DNA of 44,399 bases from Candidatus Gemmiger excrementavium (lineage in GTDB: Bacteria > Bacillota > Clostridia > Oscillospirales > Ruminococcaceae), in the NCBI GenBank assembly GCA_019116485.1, contig DXBO01000121.1:1-44399 (forward strand). Direction: 5' to 3'. The translations under genes were made by a program, and so were the position numbers. This document shows, in pieces, positions 43,219 to 44,399 of the stretch. The notes below the pieces were generated by a model. The model ran no database searches and had not been told where the DNA came from. It saw only the letters and a program-made list of their open reading frames with translations. Positions within the stretch are counted from its first letter, which is position 1. Each line of letters begins with the position of its first letter.

Positions 43219-43956
43219 TCAGCGGTCCAGGTCTTCCTCGTTTTCCAGGGTATGCCAGGCGTTCTGCACGTCGTCATCGTCGTCCAGCGCATCCAGCAAT
43301 TTCCCCATCTGCACCAGCTGATCGGGGTCGGTCAGGGTCGTGGTGGTACTGGGCACCTGCGCCACATCCGCAGAGATAAAGGTGTAGCCTTTCTTCTCCA
43401 GTGCCTCGCAGACGGCGGTAAAGTTTTCCGGCGTGGTGGTGACCTGGGCGGCCTCTTCCCCGGCGTCGAAGTCCTCCGCACCGGCATCCAGGGCATCCAT
43501 CATCACTTCGTCGGGGTCCTTGTCCTCCAGATCGATGACAATGACGCCTTTCTGGGTGAACATAAAGCCCACGCAGCCCATCTGGCCCAGATTGCCGCCG
43601 AACTTGTCGAAGTAATGGCGCATATTGGCCGCGGTGCGGTTGCGGTTATCGGTCAGAGTCTCCACCATGACCGCCACACCGCCGGGGCCGTAGCCCTCGT
43701 AGGTCATGGCTTCGTACTCGGCCTTGTCGCCGCCCTCGGCGCGCTTGATGATGCGCTGGATGTTATCGTTAGGCACACTGTTGGCCTTGGCCTTGGTGAT
43801 CAGGGCCGCCAGCTTGGAGTTGGAGGCAGGATTGGCGCCGCCCTCCTTGACAGCCACGGCGATCTCACGGCCGATCTTGGTGAATACCTTGGCGCGGGCG
43901 CCGTCGGTCTTTTCCTTCTTGCGTTTGATGTTGTTCCATTTGCTATGTCCAGACAT
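43219..43956 (-). CDS. YebC/PmpR family DNA-binding or translation-associated protein
   Basis: The 245-aa protein has the family N-terminus MSGHSKWNNIKRKK, GGANPASNSKLAALITKAK, YEGYGPGGVAVMVETLTDNRNRT in part, and the acidic C-terminal domain. YebC proteins are annotated as transcription regulators, and more recent work on the family ties them to relief of ribosome stalling at proline tracts. ATG at 43956 is the conserved start; an extension to 43983 adds nine unconserved residues. It has its own promoter and terminator. Confidence 0.95.
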   Translation of the reverse strand: MSGHSKWNNIKRKKEKTDGARAKVFTKIGREIAVAVKEGGANPASNSKLAALITKAKANSVPNDNIQRIIKRAEGGDKAEYEAMTYEGYGPGGVAVMVETLTDNRNRTAANMRHYFDKFGGNLGQMGCVGFMFTQKGVIVIDLEDKDPDEVMMDALDAGAEDFDAGEEAAQVTTTPENFTAVCEALEKKGYTFISADVAQVPSTTTTLTDPDQLVQMGKLLDALDDDDDVQNAWHTLENEEDLDR

Positions 43957-44022
43957 GGATGGTTCCCCCTCGTTTGTATTCATGCAGGCTTTTGACTTTG
44001 AGCCGATAATTACCAGTTAAGT

Positions 44023-44051
44023 ATTATAGCACAACCAGACGTCCTTTTCAA
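44023..44051 (-). promoter_or_regulatory. Sigma-A promoter of yebC
   Basis: On the minus strand TTGAAA (44046-44051), a 17-bp spacer ending in TGC, and a perfect TATAAT (44023-44028). Confidence 0.85.
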
Positions 44052-44071
44052 GTACCGGTGCGCCGGCAAAA

Positions 44072-44104
44072 CAAAAAAGCGGCTCCCGCATCTGCGGGAG
44101 CCGC
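44072..44104 (-). terminator. Terminator after the PucR-type gene
   Basis: A perfect 11-bp stem (44079-44089 with 44094-44104) with a 4-nt loop is followed on the minus strand by TTTTTTGTTTTG. Confidence 0.9.
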
Positions 44105-44111
44105 CGCTTCC

Positions 44112-44399
44112 TCAATATTTGGCCGGGTTCGCGGACAGGTACTTCTTGACCATCAGGGCCACCTTGAAGACGATGGCATCGTCGAAGTTGCGCAGGTCCA
44201 GGCCGGTCAGCTTGCGGATTTTTTCCAGACGGTAGACCAGGGTGTTGCGGTGCACAAACAGGCCGCGGCTGGTCTCGGACACGTTGAGGTTGTTCTCAAA
44301 GAACTTGTTGATGGTGAACAGCGTCTCCTGATCCAGGGAATCAATGGAGTTCTTCTTGAACACCTCCGAGAGGAAGATCTCACAGAGGGTGGTGGGCAG
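44112..44399 (-). CDS. PucR/CdaR-type transcriptional regulator, C-terminal part only
   Basis: The frame is open to the window edge, so the N-terminus lies outside. The visible 95 residues hold the PucR-type helix-turn-helix: TLFTINKFFENNLNVSETS, LFVHRNTLVYRLEKIRKLTGLDLRN (each in part) and FKVALMVKKYL. This domain ends regulators that often carry a sensor or GGDEF-like region ahead of it. The effector cannot be told from this part. Confidence 0.85.
   Translation of the reverse strand: MPTTLCEIFLSEVFKKNSIDSLDQETLFTINKFFENNLNVSETSRGLFVHRNTLVYRLEKIRKLTGLDLRNFDDAIVFKVALMVKKYLSANPAKY

Overview
The window looks like a chromosome segment from a GC-rich, low-GC-phylum (Firmicutes/Bacillota) gut Clostridium relative. 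The best inference is an Oscillospiraceae-type organism (Gemmiger/Subdoligranulum/Faecalibacterium-like). The grounds are AddAB instead of RecBCD, an endospore gene set (SpoIIR, SpoIIP, SpoVACDE, DpaAB), strong AGGAGG ribosome sites, class B sortase, FtsZ with a DivIVA-like partner, and high-GC codon use. Genus is not provable from the sequence alone. Coding density is high, and I see no phage, IS, tRNA, rRNA or CRISPR.

Layout. 1-10.3 kb: a minus-strand run lrp - aminotransferase - ispE - spoIIR - addB - addA, with an extended -10 promoter at its head, a terminator-like hairpin between spoIIR and addB, and a strong terminator at the end. 10.4-14.4 kb: dTDP-sugar genes rfbA-rfbD-rfbB (no rfbC) followed by an acidic-tailed membrane protein. 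14.6-16.0 kb: a small lipobox protein with a PATGD-type C-terminal sorting signal and a class B sortase. 16.1-16.9 kb: a YdbC/PC4-like ssDNA-binding protein and an HD-domain protein. 17.0-18.8 kb: an ECF sigma factor overlapping its DUF4179-type probable anti-sigma, with an ECF-type promoter in front. 18.9-24.1 kb: division and envelope genes (ftsZ, DivIVA-like coiled coil, murA) and dipicolinate synthase dpaAB. 24.2-28.3 kb: two tandem membrane-anchored LytM/M23-like proteins that have lost the metal-binding residues, and a small acidic membrane protein. 28.4-32.1 kb: mutY, asnS, spoIIP. 32.2-34.9 kb: rpsT, spoVAC-AD-AE and a GNAT acetyltransferase. 35.0-36.7 kb: prmA-rsmE, which modify the ribosome. 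36.7-37.0 kb: a non-coding block of nested inverted repeats bounded by two near-identical 28-bp dyads. 37.0-38.4 kb: a MerR regulator and a nucleotidyltransferase. 38.6-41.4 kb: a patatin-like lipase and a divergent PTS Enzyme I-like protein. 41.5-44.0 kb: a zinc-ribbon/PASTA pseudokinase and YebC. 44.1 kb to the end: the C-terminus of a PucR/CdaR-type regulator.

Themes. Sporulation genes appear in four separate places: forespore signalling (SpoIIR), septal peptidoglycan removal (SpoIIP), dipicolinate synthesis (DpaAB) and dipicolinate uptake (SpoVAC/AD/AE). They sit among housekeeping genes, so spore formation is genetically plausible. The most unusual items are the palindromic block at 36.72-37.01 kb, the PASTA protein whose kinase domain lacks both catalytic aspartates, the paired degenerate LytM proteins, the small protein that carries both a lipobox and a sorting signal beside its sortase, and the Enzyme I-like protein with an eroded PEP site.
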